64,000 nt of DNA from Streptomyces naganishii JCM 4654 (GTDB lineage Bacteria; Actinomycetota; Actinomycetes; Streptomycetales; Streptomycetaceae): the NCBI RefSeq assembly GCF_014650575.1, contig NZ_BMVF01000001.1, positions 62,001 through 126,000 of the forward strand, given 5' to 3'. The notes under the pieces were generated by a model that had not been told where the DNA came from, ran no database searches, and saw nothing but the letters and a program-made list of their open reading frames with translations. Below, one piece after another: positions 34,446 to 43,199 of the stretch. A program made the position numbers and the translations under genes. Positions within the stretch are counted from its first letter, which is position 1. Each line of letters starts with the position of its first letter.

Positions 34446-35126
34446 ATGCGCTCACACTCTGTCGACCGGCCGGCCGACCTCGACGTGGTCCGCGAGTCCT
34501 ACGACCGCGTGGCCGACACATACGCCCACATGGTGGCGACCACGGGAATGGGCGACATCCGCCGCCACCCCTGGCTCACGGCGTCGATGGACGCCTTCGC
34601 CGACTCCGTGCGCGGCCTCGGCCCCGTCCTCGACGTCGGCTGCGGCCCCGGTACGGTCACCGCCTACCTCGCCGAACGCGGCCTGGACGTCTCCGGGGTG
34701 GATCTCTCGCCCCGCATGATCGAGAACGCCCGCCGCCTCCACCCCGAGTGCCGCTTCAGCGTCGCCTCGGCCACGGAACTCGACCTCGAGGAGGCGTCGC
34801 TCGGCGGCATCCTCGGCTGGTGGTCCCTGTTCAACCTCCCGCGCGACATCCTCCCGCAGGTACTCGCCATGTTCGCCCGCGCGTTGAAGCCCGGCGGCCA
34901 CTTCCTCACCGGCACTCACGTGGGCGACGAGGACAAGGTCCGCACCGAGGCCTACGGAGGTGTCCCGGTCCGCTGGACCACCCACAAATGGCGCCCGGAA
35001 CGGTACCTGGCCCTGATCGAACAGGCGGGCCTGATCCCGATGGCCGAACTCCGCCTCCCGGCCAACGAGTTCAGCGGCCCCACGGTGGTCGTCCACGCCA
35101 AGCGCCCCGACGCCCCCGCCAGCTGA
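34446..35126 (+). CDS. Class I SAM-dependent methyltransferase
   Basis: 226 residues. Motif I is VLDVGCGPGTVTAYLA (about residues 61-76), followed by VSGVDLSPRMIENAR and GILGWWSLFNLPRD (motif II/III region). It methylates an unknown small molecule. TAGCGT six nt before the ATG suggests its own leaderless promoter even though the EEP gene ends only 9 bp away. A strong hairpin follows the gene. Confidence 0.88.
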   Translation: MRSHSVDRPADLDVVRESYDRVADTYAHMVATTGMGDIRRHPWLTASMDAFADSVRGLGPVLDVGCGPGTVTAYLAERGLDVSGVDLSPRMIENARRLHPECRFSVASATELDLEEASLGGILGWWSLFNLPRDILPQVLAMFARALKPGGHFLTGTHVGDEDKVRTEAYGGVPVRWTTHKWRPERYLALIEQAGLIPMAELRLPANEFSGPTVVVHAKRPDAPAS

Positions 35127-35146
35127 CGAATCCTGTAAGGCCGTCC

Positions 35147-35181
35147 GGCACGCCGGTGACGCGTACGGTCACCGGCGTGCC
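35147..35181 (+). terminator. Hairpin terminator after the methyltransferase gene
   Basis: Perfect 14-bp arms (35147-35160 and 35168-35181) with a 7-nt loop, 20 bp after the stop codon. No U-tract follows, as is common in streptomycetes. From 35182 to 35340 there is no gene, only the promoter region of the ATP-grasp pair. Confidence 0.75.
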
Positions 35182-35340
35182 CCCGCCGTCCCGTCCCGCG
35201 CGACGGCTTCCGCGGCATGACGCTGCTCCGAAGCCGACTGCGTGGCCCCCCGATCATGACATCCTGTGACGCCACACGAGATGACGGAATGCCGGACGAC
35301 AGGCGGCAAGGCGGCCGCCCGGCAGTGACGGGGACGAACG

Positions 35341-36306
35341 ATGAAGCTCTGCTTTCTGGTGGAGGAGCAGTACCGCCGAGACGGCATGCCGGTCGAGGTG
35401 ATCCACCAACTCACCGCATGGGGACACCACGTCGACGTGGTACGTCCGGGTGGCTCCCTGCTGCGCCTGACGGAGGCCGTACGGACGAGCGCCCATGACG
35501 CATGGGTGCTCAAGACCGTCTCCGGCGGCCCGGGCCTCACCTCGCTCGAAGCGGCGGCCTGGGCCGGCCTGACGACGATCAACGACGTCCGGGCGATACG
35601 CGGCGTGCGGGACAAGGCCCTGGCCGCCGTCATCGGCCTCAGCCGCGGGCTGCCCCTGCCCGCGACCTACGCGGCCGCCGTGCCCGAACTGCTGCTGGAG
35701 ATACCCGAGTCGGAGTACCCGCTCGTGGTCAAGCCGGCTGACGGCAGTTCCGGCCGGGCCGTGCACCTGGTGTCCTCCCCGGGCCGGCTCACCGAGATGC
35801 TTCCCGAACTGGCCGGACAGGGCATGCTGATCGCCCAGCCGTACGTGCCCAACTCCGGTGTCGACATCAAGGTGTACAGCGTGGGCGGCGAGCTGTACGC
35901 CACTGAGCGCCGTTCCCCGCTCCACCCGGACCACGCCGTACGGGAGCGCCACGTGCCGCTGTCGCCCGAGATCGCCGAGATCGCCGCCCGGGTCGGCGTG
36001 GTCTACGGCCTCGACCTCTACGGGGTCGACGTGGTGCTGGGACCGGACGGTCCCGTGGTCGTGGACGTGAACGACTTCCCCAGCTTCCGCCAGGTCCCCG
36101 ACGCGCCGAAACGGCTCGCAAGAGCCGTCCTCGCCCTGGCGGCCGGCGCGGGCGGCGCGACCACGGCGACCACCGCCGCGACCGCGGCCACGGCGACCAT
36201 CACCCCGACTCCGACCCCGGTTCCGGCCCAGGCCACGGCGACCTCCACCGCGCAGCCGCTGCTCGGCGCCGTTCCGGTCCCCATGACGGCAGGCCGGAAG
36301 GCATGA
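35341..36306 (+). CDS. RimK-like ATP-grasp ligase A of a coupled pair
   Basis: 321 residues. A small pre-ATP-grasp domain (1-95, MKLCFLVEEQYRRDG...) leads into the ATP-grasp core: YPLVVKPADGSSGRAVHLV (nucleotide loop), AQPYVPNSGVDIKVYSVG, and GVDVVLGPDGPVVVDVNDFPSF with the metal-binding Asp and Asn. The family joins a carboxylate (activated by ATP) to an amine or thiol. Residues 266-321 form a Thr/Ala/Pro-rich tail with no domain (TTATTAATAA, TPTPTPVP), unusual for a cytosolic enzyme. The next gene overlaps by 4 bp (ATGA). Confidence 0.82.
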   Translation: MKLCFLVEEQYRRDGMPVEVIHQLTAWGHHVDVVRPGGSLLRLTEAVRTSAHDAWVLKTVSGGPGLTSLEAAAWAGLTTINDVRAIRGVRDKALAAVIGLSRGLPLPATYAAAVPELLLEIPESEYPLVVKPADGSSGRAVHLVSSPGRLTEMLPELAGQGMLIAQPYVPNSGVDIKVYSVGGELYATERRSPLHPDHAVRERHVPLSPEIAEIAARVGVVYGLDLYGVDVVLGPDGPVVVDVNDFPSFRQVPDAPKRLARAVLALAAGAGGATTATTAATAATATITPTPTPVPAQATATSTAQPLLGAVPVPMTAGRKA

Positions 36307-37094
36307 GAGTCGCCCTGATCACCTCCGAGCCCGGCCACCCGCTCCTGAGCCGCACCGCGGCCCTGCTCGCGCCCGGCCACCCGGTGGACGTGCTGGACCC
36401 GCGGACGCCGCCGCCCGTCCCCGAACCGCTCGCCGGCGTCTACCTGCTGAAGGCACGCACGCCCCAGGCCCTCGCACTCGCCAGGAACCTGGAGCGACGT
36501 GGCGCCCGCGTGATCAACTCGGCCGCCGCGACCGCGCTGTGCCAGGACCGCACGGCCATGGCCGCACTGGCCCTGGACGCCGGCCTGCCCTTCGCGGCCA
36601 CGCGCACGTCCACCACCTTGGCAGAGCTGGCGTCCGGGCCGGCGCTGTCCGGACCGGTGGTGGTCAAGAGCCGCCACAGCCGGCGGCACGACGTGGTGGC
36701 TCGCGTCGACAGCGCCGCACACCTGCGGGACCTGGCCGCCGCCCACCCGGACGAGCCGGTCGTGGTGCAGGACTTCGCCCCCAGCGACGGGTGGGACCAC
36801 AAGCTCTGGGCGGTCGGCGACCGGCTGTTCGCCGGCCTGCGCCGCTCCGAGCTCTCCCCGGAGGGACGCGGCGCCACCCGAACGCTTCCCCTCGACGACC
36901 TGCCGCCCGGATGGCCGGACCTGGTGCACCGCGTCGGAAAGGTCTTCTCCCTCGACGTCTACGGCGTGGACGTCGTCGACCTGGGCCACGGTGACCCACT
37001 GATCGTGGACATCAACGCCTTCCCCGGCATCCGGGACCAGCCGGGCGCGCCCGAGGCGCTGGCAGCGCTGATCTCACGGGAGTCGAGGACGTGA
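36303..37094 (+). CDS. RimK-like ATP-grasp ligase B of a coupled pair
   Basis: 263 residues, a second ATP-grasp enzyme that is only loosely similar to its neighbour. The core reads GPVVVKSRHSRRHDVVAR (nucleotide loop), VVVQDFAPSDGWDHKLWAVGD, and YGVDVVDLGHGDPLIVDINAFPGI with intact metal ligands. It has a short N-terminal domain (VALITSEPGHPLLSRTAALL). Because both copies keep their catalytic residues, the pair may add two groups in sequence or form a heterodimer. No peptide precursor or carrier protein is seen nearby. Confidence 0.82.
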   Translation: MRVALITSEPGHPLLSRTAALLAPGHPVDVLDPRTPPPVPEPLAGVYLLKARTPQALALARNLERRGARVINSAAATALCQDRTAMAALALDAGLPFAATRTSTTLAELASGPALSGPVVVKSRHSRRHDVVARVDSAAHLRDLAAAHPDEPVVVQDFAPSDGWDHKLWAVGDRLFAGLRRSELSPEGRGATRTLPLDDLPPGWPDLVHRVGKVFSLDVYGVDVVDLGHGDPLIVDINAFPGIRDQPGAPEALAALISRESRT

Positions 37095-37120
37095 TGTCCG
37101 GCTCCGGCAGGCGGTGAGCC

Positions 37121-39178
37121 TCACGCCTCCGGCGGGTCGAAGCGGGCCAGGTCCCGCAGCCACGCGCGCGCGTTGCCGTCGGACGGGGCCCGCCAGTCGC
37201 CGCGCGGGGAGAGGGAGCCGCCGGCCGAGACCTTCGGGCCGTTGGGCATCGCGGAGCGCTTGAACTGGGCGAAGGCGAAGAAGCGGCGGCAGAAGACCTC
37301 CAGCCAGTGCCGGATCTCGGGCAGGTCGTAGGCGACCCGCTTGGCCTGGGGGAAGTTCGGCGGCCAGTCGCCGGACTCCGGGTCGTGCCAGGCGTGCCAG
37401 GCCAGGAAGGCGATCTTGGAGGGACGGAAGCCGTAGCGCAGCACGTGGAACAGCGTGAAGTCGTGCAGCGCGTACGGGCCGATCTTCGACTCGGTCGACT
37501 GCATCTCCTCGCCGGGCACCAGCTCGGGGCTGATCTCGGTGTCGAGGATCGCGGCGAGCGTCCGGCCGGTCTCCTCGTCGAACTGGCCGCTGGTGATGAC
37601 CCAGCGGATGAGGTGCTGGATCAGCGTCTTCGGCACCCCGCCGTTGACGTTGTAGTGGCTCATCTGGTCGCCCACGCCGTACGTGGACCAGCCGAGCGCC
37701 AGCTCGGAGAGGTCGCCGGTGCCGAGCACGATGCCGCCGCGCTGGTTGGCCAGCCGGAAGAGGTAGTCCGTGCGCAGACCCGCCTGCACGTTCTCGAAGG
37801 TGACGTCGTACACCGGCTCGCCGGACGCGAAGGGGTGGCCCATCTCCTCCAGCATCAGCCGCGCGGTGGGCGTGATGTCCAGCTCGGCCGCGGTGACGCC
37901 GAGCGAGTTCATCAGCTTGTGGGCGTTGTCCTTGGTGTGGTCGCTGGTGGCGAAGCCGGGCAGGGTCCAGGCGAGGATGTCGCTGCGGGGGCGGCCCGCG
38001 CGGTCCATGGCGCGGGCGGCGACGATCAGCGCGTGCGTGGAGTCCAGGCCGCCGGAGACCCCGATGACCACCTTCGGGCCGCCGATCGCCGCGAGGCGCT
38101 GCTGGAGGCCCGCGACCTGGATGTTGTACGCCTCGTAGCAGTCCTGGGCGAGCCGGTCGGCGTCGGCGGGGACGAACGGGAAGCGCTCCAGGCGGCGGCG
38201 CAGGCCGAGGTCGGTGGCCGGCGGGGCGAGTTCGAAGGAGACCGTACGGAAGTCGCCCGTACGCGCCCGGTGCGTACGGCGGTTGTCGTCGAAGGTGCCC
38301 ATGCGCTGGCGTTCCTGGCGCAGGAGGTCCAGGTCGACGTCGGCCACGGCGCGGGAGTCGCCGAGGGGGAAGCGCTCGGTCTCGGCGAGCAGTACGCCGT
38401 TCTCGTGGACCATGGCCTGGCCGTCCCAGGACAGGTCGGTGGTCGACTCGCCGAGGCCGGCGGCGGCGTAGACGTAGGCGGCCAGGCAGCGGGAGGACGC
38501 CGAGCGGCACAGCAGCTTGCGGTCCTCGGCGCGGCCGACCGTGATCGGGCTGCCGGAGAGGTTGGCGAGGACGGTCGCGCCGGCGAGGGCCGCCTCGGCG
38601 CTGGGCGGCACCGGCACCCACATGTCCTCGCAGATCTCGGCGTGCAGCACGAGGCCGGGGACGTCGTCCGCGGCGAACAGCAGGTCCACGCCGAAGGGCA
38701 CGGACCGGCCGAGCCCGCCGCCGAGGCGGATCGATCCGCCGCGCTCGTCGGCGCCGTCGCCGATCTGGCGGCGCTCGTAGAACTCGCGGTAGTTCGGCGG
38801 GTACGACTTGGGTACGACGCCGAGGACGCGGCCGCGGTGCACGACGACCGCGCAGTTGTAGACCCGGTTGCGGTGGCGCAGCGGGGCGCCGACGACCAGG
38901 ACCGGGAGCAGGTCCGCCGACCCGGCGACCACCCGCGCCAGCGCCTCCTCCACCTGGTCGAGCAGCGCGTCCTGGAGCAGCAGGTCCTCGATGGAGTAGC
39001 CGCACAGGCCCAGCTCCGGGAAGACGGCGACGGCGACCCCCTCCCCGTGGCACTCGCGCGCTTGGCGCAGGACCGCTTCGGCGTTGGCGGGCGGGTCGGC
39101 GATGACGGTGTGACCCGTGCACGCGGCGACCCGCGCGAAGCCGTGCTGATAGATCGACCAGAAGTTCAATTCAGGCAC
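37121..39178 (-). CDS. nadE: Glutamine-dependent NAD(+) synthase
   Basis: 685 residues. The N-terminal nitrilase-type glutaminase has its triad: Glu in [10 protein letters not shown], Lys in [12 protein letters not shown], Cys in HAEICEDMW. The C-terminal synthetase carries the PP-loop SGGLDST and [14 protein letters not shown]. It amidates nicotinic acid adenine dinucleotide with ammonia channelled from glutamine. GTG at 39178 follows a TACACT -10, so it should be leaderless. It converges with the ATP-grasp pair, 26 bp away. Confidence 0.95.
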   Translation of the reverse strand: MPELNFWSIYQHGFARVAACTGHTVIADPPANAEAVLRQARECHGEGVAVAVFPELGLCGYSIEDLLLQDALLDQVEEALARVVAGSADLLPVLVVGAPLRHRNRVYNCAVVVHRGRVLGVVPKSYPPNYREFYERRQIGDGADERGGSIRLGGGLGRSVPFGVDLLFAADDVPGLVLHAEICEDMWVPVPPSAEAALAGATVLANLSGSPITVGRAEDRKLLCRSASSRCLAAYVYAAAGLGESTTDLSWDGQAMVHENGVLLAETERFPLGDSRAVADVDLDLLRQERQRMGTFDDNRRTHRARTGDFRTVSFELAPPATDLGLRRRLERFPFVPADADRLAQDCYEAYNIQVAGLQQRLAAIGGPKVVIGVSGGLDSTHALIVAARAMDRAGRPRSDILAWTLPGFATSDHTKDNAHKLMNSLGVTAAELDITPTARLMLEEMGHPFASGEPVYDVTFENVQAGLRTDYLFRLANQRGGIVLGTGDLSELALGWSTYGVGDQMSHYNVNGGVPKTLIQHLIRWVITSGQFDEETGRTLAAILDTEISPELVPGEEMQSTESKIGPYALHDFTLFHVLRYGFRPSKIAFLAWHAWHDPESGDWPPNFPQAKRVAYDLPEIRHWLEVFCRRFFAFAQFKRSAMPNGPKVSAGGSLSPRGDWRAPSDGNARAWLRDLARFDPPEA

Positions 39179-39184
39179 GGGCCC

Positions 39185-39190
39185 AGTGTA
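39185..39190 (-). promoter_or_regulatory. -10 element of the leaderless nadE promoter
   Basis: The minus strand reads TACACT, matching TAnnnT, six nt before the nadE GTG at 39178. There is no ribosome site between them. Confidence 0.55.
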
Positions 39191-39234
39191 ATCGTCAGGT
39201 CGACGCGATACCTGGAGCGGGGGGCGCACCCGTC

Positions 39235-39322
39235 CGCGAGGGTGCGCGAACGGCCCCGCGAGGGTGCGCGGACGGCCCCGCGCGGTTGCCCGGACCGCCC
39301 CGCGCGGTTACCCGGAGGGTCC
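39235..39322. repeat. Four tandem 22-bp repeats in the nadE/hydrolase promoter gap
   Basis: Units at 39235-39256, 39257-39278, 39279-39300 and 39301-39322 share CGCG(A/C)GG(G/T)T.C.CGGA.GGCCC-like positions. A decayed fifth unit follows. A 22-bp period equals two helical turns, so a protein could bind all copies on one face. They lie between the divergent nadE and alpha/beta hydrolase starts. Confidence 0.6.
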
Positions 39323-39383
39323 CGCGCGGGCGCCCGCCGGGGCAGGCGGACATGATGCCGTCAGGGCAGCAGGGGAGGCAGGT

Positions 39384-40265
39384 ATGACCTTCGTCGGGAT
39401 CGGGGGCGTCGTGCATCACGTCGTCGTCGACGGCAGTGGGCCGCCGTGTGTGCTCAGTCCGGGGCTCGGGATGTGCTGGTTCGACTGGGATCCCGTGGTG
39501 CCGCTGCTCGCCCCGCACCGCACCGTCGTGCGGTTCGACCGGCCGGGGCTCGGGCTCAGCGCGCGCACGCGCGCGTGGCCGACGCTGGCGGGGGAGGCCC
39601 GGCGCATCGCCGCCGTCCTCGACGTGCTCGGGCTGGACGGACCCGCCACCGTCGTCGGGCACTCGCTCGCGGGGTTCCACGCGGAGGCCTTCGCCCGGCT
39701 GTTCCCCGCGCGGGCCGCCGGGCTCGTACTGGTCGACTCCAGCGTCGAGGAGGAACCGCGCCCCCGCCGGGCCCGCGCGGCCCGCGACACCGCCGCACGC
39801 GCGTGCGCCGCGCTGGCCGGCGCGGCCGGGCTGCCCCGCGTGGCCGGCCCCGCGCTGCGGCGCGCCGCGGTCCGGGCGGGCCGGGCCGGGGGCGGCGAGG
39901 CGGTGCCGTACGACCTCGTGCGGCGCGTGTACTCGACCAGCCGCTGGCTGCACGCGGCCGTCGCCGAGAACACCACCTACACCGACCAGGCCGTCGCCCT
40001 GGCCGCCCTGCGGGCGCAGCGCCCTCTGCCCCCGGGCCTGCCCGTCACCGTCCTCGCCGCCGACGACCCGCGCCGGCCCGCGCACCGGCGCGAGCACTGG
40101 CTGGCCCGCCAGCGGGCCCTGGCCACCGACCTCGGCGGCACCTTCCGCGCCAGCGGCCCGGCCGGCCACCTGCTCATGTTCGACCGGCCGGAGGACGTGG
40201 CCGGCGCGGTGCTCGGCGTCCGCACGCCCTCGCCCCGCCCCGCGTCCCGCCGGAATCCGCCCTGA
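39384..40265 (+). CDS. Alpha/beta hydrolase
   Basis: 293 residues. The oxyanion region reads LSPGLGMCWFDWDPV, the nucleophile elbow is GHSLAG (Ser at about residue 95), an acid lies near VLAADDP and the catalytic His in GPAGHLLMFDRPE. The natural substrate is unknown; epoxide, ester and lactone hydrolases all fit. The ATG at 39384 has GGGAGG upstream. The 40-residue N-terminal extension of the open frame is not used. A hairpin follows within 10 bp. Confidence 0.88.
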   Translation: MTFVGIGGVVHHVVVDGSGPPCVLSPGLGMCWFDWDPVVPLLAPHRTVVRFDRPGLGLSARTRAWPTLAGEARRIAAVLDVLGLDGPATVVGHSLAGFHAEAFARLFPARAAGLVLVDSSVEEEPRPRRARAARDTAARACAALAGAAGLPRVAGPALRRAAVRAGRAGGGEAVPYDLVRRVYSTSRWLHAAVAENTTYTDQAVALAALRAQRPLPPGLPVTVLAADDPRRPAHRREHWLARQRALATDLGGTFRASGPAGHLLMFDRPEDVAGAVLGVRTPSPRPASRRNPP

Positions 40266-40274
40266 GACGCGCGA

Positions 40275-40305
40275 GCGCCCGCCCTCCCGGAGGAGAGGCG
40301 GGCGC
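40275..40305. terminator. Bidirectional hairpin between converging genes
   Basis: GCGCCCGCC (40275-40283) pairs with GGCGGGCGC (40297-40305) around a 13-nt loop. It separates the converging hydrolase and sedolisin genes and probably ends both transcripts. Confidence 0.7.
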
Positions 40306-40334
40306 ACGCGGTCAGGCCGTAAGGCCCTCAGGCG

Positions 40335-42272
40335 TCAGTGGCGACGGTACGAGTCGATGTAGCCGGGCGCGGGCGAGCCCACGCCGGTGACGTCGTCGTA
40401 GCCCTTGACCGCCGTGAGCGAGGAGTCCTTGCCGAGGCTGCGGACCGACACGCTCAGGCCACCGGTGGCGTCGTAGCCGTTGACGAAGTCCACGCGGGCG
40501 ACCGCGAGGTCCTTGCCGGTGGGCTGGTCCACCACGTCGTGGTACAGCTTCGAGCCGTACTTGGCGTAGATGGTCGGGTTGGCGAACCCGATCGCCTTGC
40601 CGCCGCGGGCCTCCTGGGCGAGGGCCTGGACGGCCGCGATCACCGGCGCGGCGAGCGAGGTGCCGCCGATGCGGTACTCGCTGTAGCGCTGCGTCCCGTC
40701 CGGGAAGGTCTGCGTCTGGCCGACCTTGAAACCGGTGTTCGGGTCGGCGATCGCCGCGATGTCCGGGACGACGCGGTTGCCGGCGGCGTTGTTGGCCGTG
40801 GCCAGCGCCTTGGGCACCACGTTCTTCTGGTAGTACGGCTGCGGCACGGTCTTGCTGGTGCCGCCGCCCGCACCCGAGGTGTACGCGCCCGGGAACCCGG
40901 TCCAGCTCTTGCCGTCGGCGGACAGCGTGGCCTTCTCGGTGCCCCAGCCGGTCTCCCACAGGTACGTGTCGTTCTTCCCGACGGCCAGCGAGGTACCGCC
41001 GACCGCGGTCACCCACGCCGAGTTGGCCGGGGTGTCGACCTGCTTCGTACCGGTGTGGGCGACCTCGTCGCCGTTGTCACCGGAGGAGAAGTAGAAGCCG
41101 ATGCCCTGCACCGCGCCGAACTGGAACACCTGGTCGTAGGCGGCCGCGAGGTCCGGCGTCTGGCTGGCCTCGATGTCGCCCCAGGAGTTGGAGACGATGT
41201 CGGCGAGGTGGTTGTCGACGACCTTGCTGAGCGAGTCGAGCAGGTCGTCGTCGTAGCAGGACGCGGCGCCCACGTACGTGACGTCGGCGGCCGGCGCGAC
41301 CGCGTGCACGGCCTCGACGTCGAGGGTCTCCTCGCCGTACCAGCCGGCGGCCCCGCACTCCTGGGTCTTGGTGTAGTTCTTCGGCAGCGCCTGGTGCAGC
41401 TGACCGGTCTTCCACGCCGCGTCACCGTGCTTGCTCGCGTAGGTGCCGGCGTCGAAGGCGATGGTCGGCGAGGCGTACGCGTCGGTGATCGCGATGCGCA
41501 CACCCTTGCCGGTGTACTTGCCCGCGCCGTAAGCGGCGCGCAGCTGCTTGCCCGTGTAGCCCTCGACCGCGTACGGGATCTTCGAGCCGTACGCGCTGGG
41601 CAGCGTGCTCGCGACGTTCGAGCCGTAGTACGAGGAGAACGGCCCGGAGTTCCTGAACACGGCGTCCGGGGGCGGCAGCTGGTCCTTGTGGTTCGCCTTG
41701 TGCGGGGCGTTGTCCAGGCCGGTGACGGTCAGGACGGCGCCCTTGAGGGCCGCCGGGACCGACGCCGACTGGGCCGGCGCGCGGTAGGTCTTGGAGCCCT
41801 TGGCGAAGTTGTGCAGCTGGGTGCCGAACGCCTTCTCGGCGGCGGCGACGTCACCGGAGACGGCGATGTAGTGCGGGGTCACCGAAGTGACCTTCAGGCC
41901 CGCCGACTTCAGCCACGACTTGACGGCGGCCACCTGGGCCTTGGTCGCACCGAAGCGCTGCTGCGCCTGCTTGGCGCTCAGGTACTTGCCGTACGCGGGC
42001 GAGGACGGGTCGGCGACCGCCTTGGCGTACGCGGCGAGACCGGCGGAGTCGCCGGCCAGGTAGACCCGGGCGTTGACCGGGGCGCTGTTCGGGGTCGCGC
42101 CCTTGTCCGCCTTGGCCGTCGCCCACACGGGCTTGGTGCCCGCGAGCGCGTTGCGGCCCGGGTTGTCCGCGGCGTGCGCCGCGGGTATGCCGAGCGCCAG
42201 CGCACCGGCGAGCATCGGCAGTGTCGCCGCCATGCTCATACCGGCGCGCGCGATGGCGCGGTTGGATCTCAT
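40335..42272 (-). CDS. Secreted S53 (sedolisin) serine-carboxyl peptidase
   Basis: 645 residues. A Sec signal peptide ends at IPAAHA. An activation pro-domain (about 40-210, YLSAKQAQQRFGAT...) is followed by the catalytic domain with Glu and Asp in GEETLDVEA (SEDOLISIN Glu/Asp pair), the oxyanion Asp in SSGDNGDE and nucleophilic Ser in GGTSLAAP. The calcium site lies in DDVTGVGSPAPG near the C-terminus. It is a pepstatin-insensitive acid protease released outside the cell. The ATG at 42272 has AGGGGG upstream. Confidence 0.94.
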   Translation of the reverse strand: MRSNRAIARAGMSMAATLPMLAGALALGIPAAHAADNPGRNALAGTKPVWATAKADKGATPNSAPVNARVYLAGDSAGLAAYAKAVADPSSPAYGKYLSAKQAQQRFGATKAQVAAVKSWLKSAGLKVTSVTPHYIAVSGDVAAAEKAFGTQLHNFAKGSKTYRAPAQSASVPAALKGAVLTVTGLDNAPHKANHKDQLPPPDAVFRNSGPFSSYYGSNVASTLPSAYGSKIPYAVEGYTGKQLRAAYGAGKYTGKGVRIAITDAYASPTIAFDAGTYASKHGDAAWKTGQLHQALPKNYTKTQECGAAGWYGEETLDVEAVHAVAPAADVTYVGAASCYDDDLLDSLSKVVDNHLADIVSNSWGDIEASQTPDLAAAYDQVFQFGAVQGIGFYFSSGDNGDEVAHTGTKQVDTPANSAWVTAVGGTSLAVGKNDTYLWETGWGTEKATLSADGKSWTGFPGAYTSGAGGGTSKTVPQPYYQKNVVPKALATANNAAGNRVVPDIAAIADPNTGFKVGQTQTFPDGTQRYSEYRIGGTSLAAPVIAAVQALAQEARGGKAIGFANPTIYAKYGSKLYHDVVDQPTGKDLAVARVDFVNGYDATGGLSVSVRSLGKDSSLTAVKGYDDVTGVGSPAPGYIDSYRRH

Positions 42273-42290
42273 AGAACCCCCTGCGATGCG

Positions 42291-42304
42291 GTTCCGTACG
42301 GAAC
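42291..42304 (-). promoter_or_regulatory. 14-bp palindrome upstream of the sedolisin gene
   Basis: GTTCCGTACGGAAC is a perfect palindrome 19-32 bp before the ATG, in the likely core promoter or leader. It may be a repressor site for this secreted protease. No regulator gene adjoins it. Confidence 0.45.
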
Positions 42305-42509
42305 GCAATGAGTGGTTGGTCCTCGCGTCATCCGCGTGGAGCCGCGGCGGTTTGGCCCAACAATGGATCACACGATCGAGGGCCACTCTTCCCGATGAAC
42401 CGTTCATGCCAGGGGAATGGGTAAGCCAAGAGACACCCAAGGAACCGTCAGGAGTGGAGAGTTACGGCCGATTTGCCGCATTCGTGGTGCCGTCTCGGGT
42501 GTGTCCGTA

Positions 42510-43199
42510 TCACGAACCGTCCGACGTCCCGCGCTTCTTGAGCATGTCCGCCATCATCGTGATCTCCGACTGCTGCGCGTCCACCATGCCCTGCGCCAGC
42601 CGCTTCTCCACCCCGACCGTGCACCGGGCCACGCAGCCCTCGGCCATGTGGATGCCGCCCCTGTGGTGCGCCGTCATCAGCCGAAGGTAGTACACCTCGG
42701 CCTGCCTGCCGTCGAGTTGGCCCAGCCGCTTCATCTGCGCGTCGGTCGCCATGCCCGGCATCAGCGCGCCGTCCTCGCCGGCGGGCGCGCTCATGCCCAT
42801 CCAGGCCATCGGCGGCCCGGCCGACACCTTCGGCAGCCCCCACAGGTCGAGCCAGCCGAGCAGCATGCCGCGCTGGTTGGCCTGCGTCTGCGCGATGTCG
42901 TAGGCGAGACGGCGCACTTCGGTGTCCTTCGTGCGGTCGCGCACGATGTACGACATCTCCACGGCCTGCTGGTGGTGGACGGCCATGTCCCGCGCGAAAC
43001 CGGCGTCGGCGGAGTCGGCGGCGGGCGGCGTGAGCCCGGAGCCCGCCCCGTCCCCGGCCCCGGCCTGGGCCACGGATGCGGACGCGGCCCGGCCGCCGGC
43101 CCCGGCCCCCGTGTCGCCCTCGGCGACCGCGTACGTGATCGCCCCGACGGCGACCAGCGCCGTGGCCGCCGCCCCCGCGACCAGCCCGACGAGCCTCAC
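42510..43199 (-). CDS. DUF305 domain protein, secreted
   Basis: 229 residues. An N-terminal hydrophobic segment (VGLVAGAAATALVAVGAI) acts as signal or anchor. The DUF305/ferritin-like four-helix region has DMAVHHQQAVEMS and LMTAHHRGGIHMAE, the paired His-His motifs of the family. A loop rich in Met (MAWMGMSAPAG, LMPGMATDAQM) suggests metal contact, perhaps copper. The GTG overlaps the DUF3105 stop by 4 bp. The biochemical role is unknown. Confidence 0.85.
   Translation of the reverse strand: MRLVGLVAGAAATALVAVGAITYAVAEGDTGAGAGGRAASASVAQAGAGDGAGSGLTPPAADSADAGFARDMAVHHQQAVEMSYIVRDRTKDTEVRRLAYDIAQTQANQRGMLLGWLDLWGLPKVSAGPPMAWMGMSAPAGEDGALMPGMATDAQMKRLGQLDGRQAEVYYLRLMTAHHRGGIHMAEGCVARCTVGVEKRLAQGMVDAQQSEITMMADMLKKRGTSDGS

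Noticed and set aside
39264..39383. 40-codon extension of the alpha/beta hydrolase
   Set aside because: It translates the 22-bp repeats, and a strong ribosome site lies before the ATG at 39384.
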